From: Streptacidiphilus carbonis
GTDB lineage: Bacteria > Actinomycetota > Actinomycetes > Streptomycetales > Streptomycetaceae
Direction: 5' to 3'
NCBI RefSeq assembly: GCF_000787775.1
Contig: NZ_BBPM01000001.1
Location: 100,207-164,206, forward strand
Length of the DNA: 64,000 nucleotides
This document shows, piece by piece, positions 24,208 through 31,022 of the stretch (position 1 is the first letter of the stretch; the number at the start of each line of letters is the position of its first letter). The notes beneath the pieces are model-generated. The model was not told the DNA's origin. It saw only the letters and a program-made list of their open reading frames with translations, and did not search any database. The translations under genes and the position numbers were made by a program.

Positions 24208-25527
24208 GTGACGGACAGCGAGACCCAGGGTTCGGAGCGGGTTGTAGTGGAGCCCTCGCCGGTTGAGGCGGGGGTGGAAGCGGGGGCCGGGGCCAGGACC
24301 GAGGCCGGGACCGGGGGCGGCCGGCGCGGGCGTCGGCGGCTGGGCACCGTCGTGGTGTTCGCGGTGCTGGTGCTGCTGTTCGTGCTGCCCTGGTGGACGC
24401 TGTTCTCCGGCGGCACCGACTGGCCGCTCCCGGTGGTCGTGGTCGGCACGGTCGTCTTCGCCGCCGCCCTGATCGCCTTTCCGGTGCTGATGGGCCGGGG
24501 CCACGGGGCCAGGCGGCTGGACGGGGCCGCGCGGGTTGCGGACACCACGCTCGGGGTGGTCTGGGTGCTGTTCGCCTGGTCGGTGCTGAGCCTGCTGCTG
24601 CGGCTGGTCCTTTTCCTGCTCGGGGTGGGCGACCCGGACCGGTCCAGGATCGTGGCGGTCGCCGTCGCGGTGGTCGCGGCCGTGCTGCTGGCGTGGGGGT
24701 ACGGCGAGGCCATGCGGGTGCCCAGGGTGGCCCGGTTGGACATCACCCTGCCGCGGCTCGGCCCCGGCCTGGACGGCACCCGGGTCGTTGTGCTGGCCGA
24801 CACCCACTACGGCCCGATCGACCGCGCGGGTTGGTCGGCACGGGTCGGCGAGGCGGTGAACCAGCTGGACGCCGACGTCGTCGTCCACGCGGGCGACATC
24901 GCCGACGGCACCGTGGAACAGCGTCGGACACAGGCATCGCCGCTCGGGACGATGCGGTCGCGGCTGGCCAAGGTGTACGTCACCGGGAACCACGAGTACT
25001 TCGGCGAGGCCCAGGGCTGGCTCGACCACATGGCCGAGCTGGGCTGGGAGCCGCTGCACAACCGCCATGTGGTGGTCGAGCGGGGCGGCGACCGCCTCGT
25101 CCTCGCGGGTGTGGACGACGTGACCGCGGCCTCCTCCGGGTTGGCCGGACACTGGGCCAACCTGGACGGCGCGCTGGCCGGCGCGGATCTGGAACTGCCG
25201 GTGCTGCTCGTCGCCCACCAGCCCAAGTACGTCGGCCAGGCCGCGAACGCCGGAATCGACCTGCAGGTCTCCGGGCACACCCACGGCGGCCAGATCTGGC
25301 CGTTCAACTTCCTGGTCCGGATCGACCAGCCGGTGGTCCACGGCCTGAGTCGGCACGGCGAGCGGACCCAGCTCTACACCAGCCGCGGCACCGGCTTCTG
25401 GGGACCGCCTTTCCGGGTCTTCGCGCCGAGCGAGATCACGCTGATCACTCTGCGGTCGGGTCGGTCGGACCAGTCGGAACGGTCGGGCCGGTCGGGTCAG
25501 TCGGATGGGTCGGGCGGGCCGGGTTAG
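24208..25527 (+). CDS. membrane-anchored metallophosphoesterase
   Basis: 439 residues. Four membrane helices lie between about residues 45 and 170, followed by an extracytosolic or cytosolic calcineurin-like domain. All metal-ligand motifs are present: LADTHYG (DxH), HAGDIADG (GDxxD), TGNHEY (GNHE), LVAHQP and SGHTHGGQ (GHxH). Such proteins (YkuE/YaeI type) cleave phosphoesters of lipids or nucleotides. GTG at 24208 is the start. The C-terminal 25 residues are a Ser/Gly/Arg repeat (RSGRSDQSERSGRSGQSDGS) encoded by DNA that also codes the tail of the convergent YdeI gene. Confidence 0.9.
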   Translation: MTDSETQGSERVVVEPSPVEAGVEAGAGARTEAGTGGGRRGRRRLGTVVVFAVLVLLFVLPWWTLFSGGTDWPLPVVVVGTVVFAAALIAFPVLMGRGHGARRLDGAARVADTTLGVVWVLFAWSVLSLLLRLVLFLLGVGDPDRSRIVAVAVAVVAAVLLAWGYGEAMRVPRVARLDITLPRLGPGLDGTRVVVLADTHYGPIDRAGWSARVGEAVNQLDADVVVHAGDIADGTVEQRRTQASPLGTMRSRLAKVYVTGNHEYFGEAQGWLDHMAELGWEPLHNRHVVVERGGDRLVLAGVDDVTAASSGLAGHWANLDGALAGADLELPVLLVAHQPKYVGQAANAGIDLQVSGHTHGGQIWPFNFLVRIDQPVVHGLSRHGERTQLYTSRGTGFWGPPFRVFAPSEITLITLRSGRSDQSERSGRSGQSDGSGGPG

Positions 25528-26125
25528 CGGTCAGGGCGTCGACCGCCTTGCGCAGGCGTGCCGACCGGGTCTCCGGGGTCCGTGCCTGGAGCAGCGGAAG
25601 GATCAGCTGGTAGCGGGCTGTCCCGTCGAGCGCCTTGAAGGCACGGTCGGCTGCCGGGTCGGCCGCGAGCGCCGCGGCCAGGTCGTCCGGGACCTCGGCC
25701 GCCCGCTGCGACGCGTAGGCAGCCTCCCAGCGGCCGTCGGCCCGGGCACGGCGTACCTCGGCCAGTCCGGTCTCGCGCATCCGGCCCGCCTCGACGAGTG
25801 CGGCGACCTTGTCCACATTGACCTGGGACCACAGGCTCCTGGGACGCCGCGGCAGATACCGCTGCAGGTAGTGGTCGGCATCCAGGCTGCGCCGCTGACC
25901 GGAGATCCAGCCGTGGCACAGGCCGACATCGACCAGCTCGTCGGCGGTGATCGACGGGATCCCGGAGGCCTTCTTGGCCACCTTGACCCAGACACCCTCC
26001 TGCCGGGTCCAGTTCCGGGTCAGCCAGTCGTCGAACGCGTCCGCGTCCGCGAAGGCGAGGACCTGCACGCCGTCGATCGGGTCGGTCGCCCCGTCCTTCG
26101 CACCCTCTGCGTCCTTCGCGCCCAT
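25445..26125 (-). CDS. YdeI/OmpD-associated family protein
   Basis: 226 residues. Typical family motifs are DADAFDDWLTRNWTRQEGVWV, ITADELVDVGLCHGWISGQ, RYLPRRPRSLWSQVN and AGRMRETGLAEV. These proteins are linked with bacteriocin or peptide tolerance in some bacteria, but their activity is unknown. The ATG lies 7 nt after TAGCAT, so a leaderless mRNA is likely. The last residues are a Pro/Thr repeat (PTHPTDPTGPTVPTGPTDP) encoded opposite the metallophosphoesterase tail; the two genes overlap by 83 bp. Confidence 0.9.
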   Translation of the reverse strand: MGAKDAEGAKDGATDPIDGVQVLAFADADAFDDWLTRNWTRQEGVWVKVAKKASGIPSITADELVDVGLCHGWISGQRRSLDADHYLQRYLPRRPRSLWSQVNVDKVAALVEAGRMRETGLAEVRRARADGRWEAAYASQRAAEVPDDLAAALAADPAADRAFKALDGTARYQLILPLLQARTPETRSARLRKAVDALTANPARPTHPTDPTGPTVPTGPTDPTAE

Positions 26126-26165
26126 GCCGCCGATGCTAGGTCCTGTCCGGAGTCCTGGCGCGGCG

Positions 26166-26727
26166 CTACCCGATGAAGTGCTCGACCGCCGCGGTGAAGT
26201 CGGGCGCGTCCTGGAACAGGAAGGCGTGGCCCGCGTCCGGGTACAGCAGGGCCTGGGCGTGGGCGTGGGCGTGGCGCAGGCTGTGGGCCAGGACCGTCGC
26301 GTTGGGCGCGGGGTCGAGCGCGTCCGACGCACCGTCAGCGACCAGCGCCGGTACGTGGATCCGCCCCGGGTGCCCGGCCCGCCGGGTCCGCTCCGGTCAT
26401 CCACTGCTGGATCGCGGACTCCTCGGCGGTCCTGACGGCGACCGGGGCCTGGTAGTAGCCGGGGTACCGGGTGATCGCCAGCCCGTAGGCGCGGGCGGCG
26501 GCGAGCTGGTCGGCGGGGAAGAGGACGGAGAGCACCTCGGCCGGGTTCCCGCTGTCCACCGCCGCGGCCGCGGCGGGCGACTGCGGGGTGGCCTGCGGGC
26601 CGCCGCCCCCGGGCCCGGTGACGGTGGCGGTCGGTGCGGCTCCGCACAGCGCCGCGACCATCGCCGCGGCTGCCACCGCGCCCGCGGCGGCCGTACGGAT
26701 CCGTCGACTCGTCCTGCTGCTCCGCAC
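26166..26727 (-). pseudogene. decayed secreted alpha/beta hydrolase (internal deletion plus frameshift)
   Basis: A GTG start with GGGGAA and a signal peptide (RTAAAGAVAAAAMVAALCGA) are followed by the distal part of a TAP-like alpha/beta hydrolase (PAEVLSVLFPADQLAAARAY, ITRYPGYYQAPVAVRTAEES). The segment that should carry the nucleophile Ser elbow, about 100 residues, is missing. A one-base insertion in a C/G run at about 26361-26370 then breaks the frame; removing one G restores RIHVPALVADGASDALD and YPDAGHAFLFQDAPDF up to a TAG at 26166. The Asp and His of the triad are still visible. The gene cannot make an active hydrolase. Confidence 0.75.
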
Positions 26728-26776
26728 GGTTCCCCGCTTCCCCGTTGGTCCTTCGAGCGCATACCCCCGAGGCGGT

Positions 26777-27796
26777 CTAAGTCGCGGTCCCCTCGCCCGA
26801 CCGGTTTTCGATGAGAGGGGAACGTCCTTGTGGTGACCGGGACCTGCCCGAGGCCGCAGACCTCCCGACACTGAGCCAGCCGAGCAGCAGGAGCTGGTAG
26901 GGGAGTTCGCCCACGGCCCGGAACTGGCTGTCGTCGAAGTTCAGCACCTGGACGATGAGCAGGTCGATCAGCACGGCGGCCCGCCACAGCCGGCGCGCCT
27001 GCGGAGAGCCGGCGAACCGGAGCCGAAGGCCGGCCAGCACCAGCAGCGCCGTGACGACCCGCACGGCGGCCTCGGTGGGGATCACCGTCCCGCCGTTGCC
27101 GATCTGCGTCAGGAAGACGATGGCCACCACGACATGACTGACCGTCATGGTGGAGACGGCTACCGGCTCGGTCCAGCGCCATGCGGTGACCCGGGCCGCC
27201 AGCGCGGTGGCGGACTCGCCGAGCCGCTCCGCCCGCCCGGGCGGGCGCGACGGCGCGAGCGCCAGCAGGGCGTGTACGGCAGCGGCCCGCTCGTCGTCGG
27301 GACCCGGTCCGACGGGGAGTCCGTCCAGCAGCTCAGCGGCACAGTGCCGTTGACGGTCGGTCAGGCCGCCGTGCAGGGATTCGGCGGCGATCCGGGCGGC
27401 CGCGGTGATGCGTGCCTCGGGATCGCCCGGTCCCTGCCGTTGCAGCAGTGCGGCGAGTACCAGCAGCGAGGCGAAGAGGAAGTAGATCAGCGCGGCGGCC
27501 GGACGGTAGAAGTAGTCGTTGGTCTGCGTCAGGTATTTGCCGATCTCGTCCGCGAACAGCCCGGCGCCGACGCCGCCGAGGAGCACGGTCCAGGTCCGGG
27601 CCCCGGCGCCGCCGCGGGTCAGCGCGACCCCGAGACCGGCCAGCATCAGCAGGCCGCCCCACAGCACATGCGCGATGTGCAGCCCGCCGCCGCCCACCTG
27701 CGGATATCCGGTCGCGGCGAGGAACGCCCGGGTGATCAGCACCGTGACGATCCCCGTGATCGCCAGTGCCCGTAGTCGTACCGCTCCGTCGCCCAT
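26777..27796 (-). CDS. multi-pass membrane protein of unknown function
   Basis: 339 residues with about seven to eight membrane helices: four in the N-terminal 125 residues (ITGIVTVLITRAFLA, HVLWGGLLMLAGLGVAL, LLGGVGAGLFADEIGKYL, ALIYFLFASLLVLAALL), a cytosolic helical middle (about 130-210), then three more. The motif FADEIGKYLTQTNDYFYRPA is distinctive and is repeated in many actinobacterial homologues by memory, but no function is known. ATG at 27796 follows GGGTGGGG. It is divergent from the HSP90 operon across 245 bp. Confidence 0.7.
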   Translation of the reverse strand: MGDGAVRLRALAITGIVTVLITRAFLAATGYPQVGGGGLHIAHVLWGGLLMLAGLGVALTRGGAGARTWTVLLGGVGAGLFADEIGKYLTQTNDYFYRPAAALIYFLFASLLVLAALLQRQGPGDPEARITAAARIAAESLHGGLTDRQRHCAAELLDGLPVGPGPDDERAAAVHALLALAPSRPPGRAERLGESATALAARVTAWRWTEPVAVSTMTVSHVVVAIVFLTQIGNGGTVIPTEAAVRVVTALLVLAGLRLRFAGSPQARRLWRAAVLIDLLIVQVLNFDDSQFRAVGELPYQLLLLGWLSVGRSAASGRSRSPQGRSPLIENRSGEGTAT

Positions 27797-28041
27797 CCCC
27801 ACCCGCCCCGTTGATCCGCTGCCCGAAGTCTTGCATCCCGGCCGGCTGCGCGCCGGTCCGCGTCGTCGAGGACGATTCAGACGGACGCCGGCAGATCCGG
27901 GCATTCGGACCGCGTTCCCTCGGCCCGGCGCTCCTACCTGCGGTGGAGCCTGGGAAAGACGGTGTTGCGGCGTGCCGGGAGTCGGCTAGCCTACGGCTGC
28001 CGATCACGCGTACCGCCGGGTCGGCCGTTGGAGGGGAACAC

Positions 28042-29091
28042 GTGTCAAGCCTTTCGCTGCTGGTGCCTGCTGTGCTCGTGGGCTCCGCCGCCGTCCGCGT
28101 CTTCGCGAAGCGCAGCCCGCGCAGTCCGTCCGGACCTGCCGCTGCCGCTGTCGGCGGACCGCGGCCGGTGCCGATCGACCCCAGCTACGGGGATCCGGAG
28201 CTCGCCGCGCTCCGCAAGGCGGTGACCGCGGCGGACTGGCCCGCGACCGAGGCGATCCTGCAGCCCTGCCGGGACCGGGGCGACCACGCCCGGCTGACCT
28301 GGCTGATCAGCGGGGTCGTGGAGATCGGCGGCGACTTCCTGCTCGGGCTGCCCGACCGGCGACCGGACGATCCGCTGGCCCTGACCGCCGCCGGTGCCCG
28401 GCATGTGGCCTGGGCCTGGGAGGCGCGCACCGGCGCCCGTGCCGCCCAGGTGTCCCAGGAGCAGTTCCAGACCTTCCACGAGCGGCTCCGCACCGCTGAG
28501 AAGCACCTCTACGCCGCCGTCGAGGCCGACCCGGGGACGGCCACCCCCTGGCACTCGCTCACGAACTCCGCGCGGGGCCTGCAGCACGGCCACGAGGTGA
28601 CCCGGCGCCGGTTCGAGGCCGGCGTCCGCCGGGCGCCGCACCACTTCGCCCTGCACCTGGCCATGATGCAGCAGTTGTGCGCCAAGTGGAGCGGCTCGCA
28701 CGAGCAGATGCACGACTTCGCCCGGGAGTCACTCGCCAAGGCCCCGCTCGGCAGCAACCTGGGCGCCCTGGTCCCGTACGCGTACCTGGAGCACTGGCTG
28801 GATCTGCCGCAGGGCGAGCGGGCCGGCTTCATCCGTCGGGGCGAGGTCAGGGCCGAACTCAAGGCGGCCGCCGACGCCTCGGTGCTGCACCCGGCGTACG
28901 CGCCCACCGAAACGCCCTGCCTCGCGCTGAACACCTTCGCGATGGCGCTCTGGCTGGCCGGCGATCCGGCCACCGCCGCGGAGCTGTTCCGGCGTCTCGG
29001 CGACCGTCCGACCAGCCTCCCATGGGGCTACGCCGGGAACGCCGGCAAAGTGTTCGCCAGGGCACGGCAGGAATGCAAGAAGGGGAAATAG
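28042..29091 (+). CDS. membrane-anchored helical-repeat protein (DUF4034-like), first gene of HSP90 operon
   Basis: 349 residues. GTG start with GGAGGGG 5 nt upstream. A single N-terminal membrane helix (SLSLLVPAVLVGSAAVRVF) would tether it, with the rest predicted to be TPR-like helices: TAAGARHVAWAWEARTGARA, TFHERLRTAEKHLYAAVEAD, RRAPHHFALHLAMMQQL, CAKWSGSHEQMHDFARESLA. This resembles DUF4034-type proteins seen in streptomycetes. The HSP90-like gene begins 11 nt after its stop. Membrane recruitment of a client or of the chaperone is a possible role, inferred from context. Confidence 0.72.
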   Translation: MSSLSLLVPAVLVGSAAVRVFAKRSPRSPSGPAAAAVGGPRPVPIDPSYGDPELAALRKAVTAADWPATEAILQPCRDRGDHARLTWLISGVVEIGGDFLLGLPDRRPDDPLALTAAGARHVAWAWEARTGARAAQVSQEQFQTFHERLRTAEKHLYAAVEADPGTATPWHSLTNSARGLQHGHEVTRRRFEAGVRRAPHHFALHLAMMQQLCAKWSGSHEQMHDFARESLAKAPLGSNLGALVPYAYLEHWLDLPQGERAGFIRRGEVRAELKAAADASVLHPAYAPTETPCLALNTFAMALWLAGDPATAAELFRRLGDRPTSLPWGYAGNAGKVFARARQECKKGK

Positions 29092-29102
29092 GTACCACTC
29101 CA

Positions 29103-31022
29103 GTGACCACCAACCAGCCGGGCCACACGTTCCAGGTCGATCTGCGCGGCCTCGTCGACCTGCTCTCGCACCACCTCTACTCCTCACCCAAGGTCTATCT
29201 GCGCGAGTTGATGCAGAACGCCGTTGACGCGATCACCGCGCGCCGGCTGCTGGACCCCGCCGCCCCGGCCCGGATCACCATCCGCACCGGGACGGACGGC
29301 GGCATCGTCGTCGAGGACTCCGGCGTCGGGCTCACCGAGTCGGACGTGCACACCTTCCTGGCCACCATCGGCCGCTCCTCCAAGCGCACCGAGGACGGCG
29401 GCATCGACCTGTCCGCCGCGCGGGCCGACTTCATCGGCCAGTTCGGCATCGGGCTGCTCGCCTGCTTCGTGGTCGCCGACGAGATCACCGTGGTGTCCCG
29501 CAGCGCCCGCGAGCCCGGTGCGCCGGCCGTCGAGTGGCACGGCCGCAGCGACGGCACCTATAGCATCCGCACCCTGCCGGCCGGCTCGGTCGCCCAGCCC
29601 GGCACCACCGTGACGCTGACCCCGCGCGGCGACGGCAGCGAGTGGCTGGAGCCGGGCCGGGTGGTCCAACTGGCGCGCCACTTCGGCTCGTTGCTCCGCT
29701 ACCAGGTCGAGGTGGTGGACCGGCACGGCGATGTGGTCCAGGTGAACGACACCCCGCCGGTGTGGGAGCGGCAGTACGGCTCACCCTTCGCCCGCCGCGA
29801 GGCGCTGGCCGCCTACGGGAAGTCCGTCTTCGACTTCACCCCGCTGGACACCATCGACCTGGACATCCCGCTGGTCGGGCTCAAGGGCGTGGCCTTCGTG
29901 CTGCCGACACCGGCCCACCCGACCAAGCGGTCCGGCAACCGGGTGCACCTCAAGGGCATGCTGCTGTCCGACCAGGCCACCGAACTCGTCCCGGACTGGG
30001 CCTTCTTCGTCTCCTGCGTGGTGGACACCACCGGCCTGCGCCCCACCGCCTCGCGCGAGGCGCTGTACGAGGACGAGACCCTGGCCGCGGTCCGCGACGC
30101 GATCGGCGAGCGGATACGGCAGTGGCTGACCGGACTGGCCGCCTCGGACCTGGCCCTGCTGCGACGCTTCCTGGACGTGCACCACCTCGCGGTGAAGGCG
30201 CTGGCCCGGTACGACGACCAGCTGCTGGCGCTGCTGCTGCCGTGGCTGCCGTTCGAGACCACGGACGGCACCGTCAGCCTGGACGAGTTCGCCCGTGCGC
30301 ACCCGGTGGTGCTGGTCACGCAGACCGTCGAGGAGTTCCGGCAGGTCGCGCCGATCGCGGCAGCGGCCGGGCTCGGCGTGGTCAACGGCGGTTACGTCTA
30401 CGACCGGGAGCTGGTGCACCAGCTCCCGCAGGTCCGGCCCGGGGTCACCGTCACCGACCTGGACCCGGAGACCGTCAGCGCGCACCTGGACAGCGTCGAC
30501 CCCGGGGCCGAGCTCGCTGCCGCCCCGTTCCTGGCCCGGGCCCGCGCGGTCGCGGACCGGATGGACACCGATGTGGCGCTGCGCTCCTTCCAGCCGGTGG
30601 GCGTGCCCGCGATGCTGGTGGACAACCGGGAGGCCCGCCACCAGCGGCGGCGTGCCGAACTGTCGTCCGACGCCGATGAGTTGTGGGCCGGGATCCTCGG
30701 CTCGCTCAGCTCGTCGGCGCCGCGGGCTCAGCTGATCCTCAATCACCTCAACCCGCTGATAAGGAAGTTGGTCGAGCTGGCCGGGACGGCCGACGCCCAG
30801 CTGTCCGAGACGGCGATCGAGGCGCTCTACGGTCAGGCGCTGCTGCTCTCCCGGCGGCCGCTGCGGCCGAGCGACCACGCGCTGCTCAACCGCTCCTTCC
30901 TGGGGCTGCTCGAATTCGCGACCCAGGCCGCCGGCAACGGGCCGGTCGGTGGGCCGGGCAATGGGCCAGGCAGTGGGCCGAGCAATGGGCCGAGCAACGG
31001 ACAGGGGAACGTGCCGTCATGA
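29103..31022 (+). CDS. divergent HSP90-family (GHKL) ATPase
   Basis: 639 residues. The HSP90 N-terminal ATPase is clear: ELMQNAVDAI (N-box), DSGVGLTESDV (G1), TIGRSSKR lid segment and GQFGIGLLACFVVADE (G2), all in residues 30-130. The middle domain retains the catalytic-loop signature as PTASREALYEDETL (about 315-330). The usual C-terminal dimerisation domain is not recognisable, and the protein ends in a Gly/Asn/Pro repeat (VGGPGNGPGSGPSNGPSNG). No strong ribosome site precedes the GTG; translation may be coupled to the gene 11 nt upstream. The next gene, a large TPR protein, overlaps as ATGA, recalling the TPR co-chaperones of eukaryotic HSP90. Confidence 0.88.
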   Translation: MTTNQPGHTFQVDLRGLVDLLSHHLYSSPKVYLRELMQNAVDAITARRLLDPAAPARITIRTGTDGGIVVEDSGVGLTESDVHTFLATIGRSSKRTEDGGIDLSAARADFIGQFGIGLLACFVVADEITVVSRSAREPGAPAVEWHGRSDGTYSIRTLPAGSVAQPGTTVTLTPRGDGSEWLEPGRVVQLARHFGSLLRYQVEVVDRHGDVVQVNDTPPVWERQYGSPFARREALAAYGKSVFDFTPLDTIDLDIPLVGLKGVAFVLPTPAHPTKRSGNRVHLKGMLLSDQATELVPDWAFFVSCVVDTTGLRPTASREALYEDETLAAVRDAIGERIRQWLTGLAASDLALLRRFLDVHHLAVKALARYDDQLLALLLPWLPFETTDGTVSLDEFARAHPVVLVTQTVEEFRQVAPIAAAAGLGVVNGGYVYDRELVHQLPQVRPGVTVTDLDPETVSAHLDSVDPGAELAAAPFLARARAVADRMDTDVALRSFQPVGVPAMLVDNREARHQRRRAELSSDADELWAGILGSLSSSAPRAQLILNHLNPLIRKLVELAGTADAQLSETAIEALYGQALLLSRRPLRPSDHALLNRSFLGLLEFATQAAGNGPVGGPGNGPGSGPSNGPSNGQGNVPS

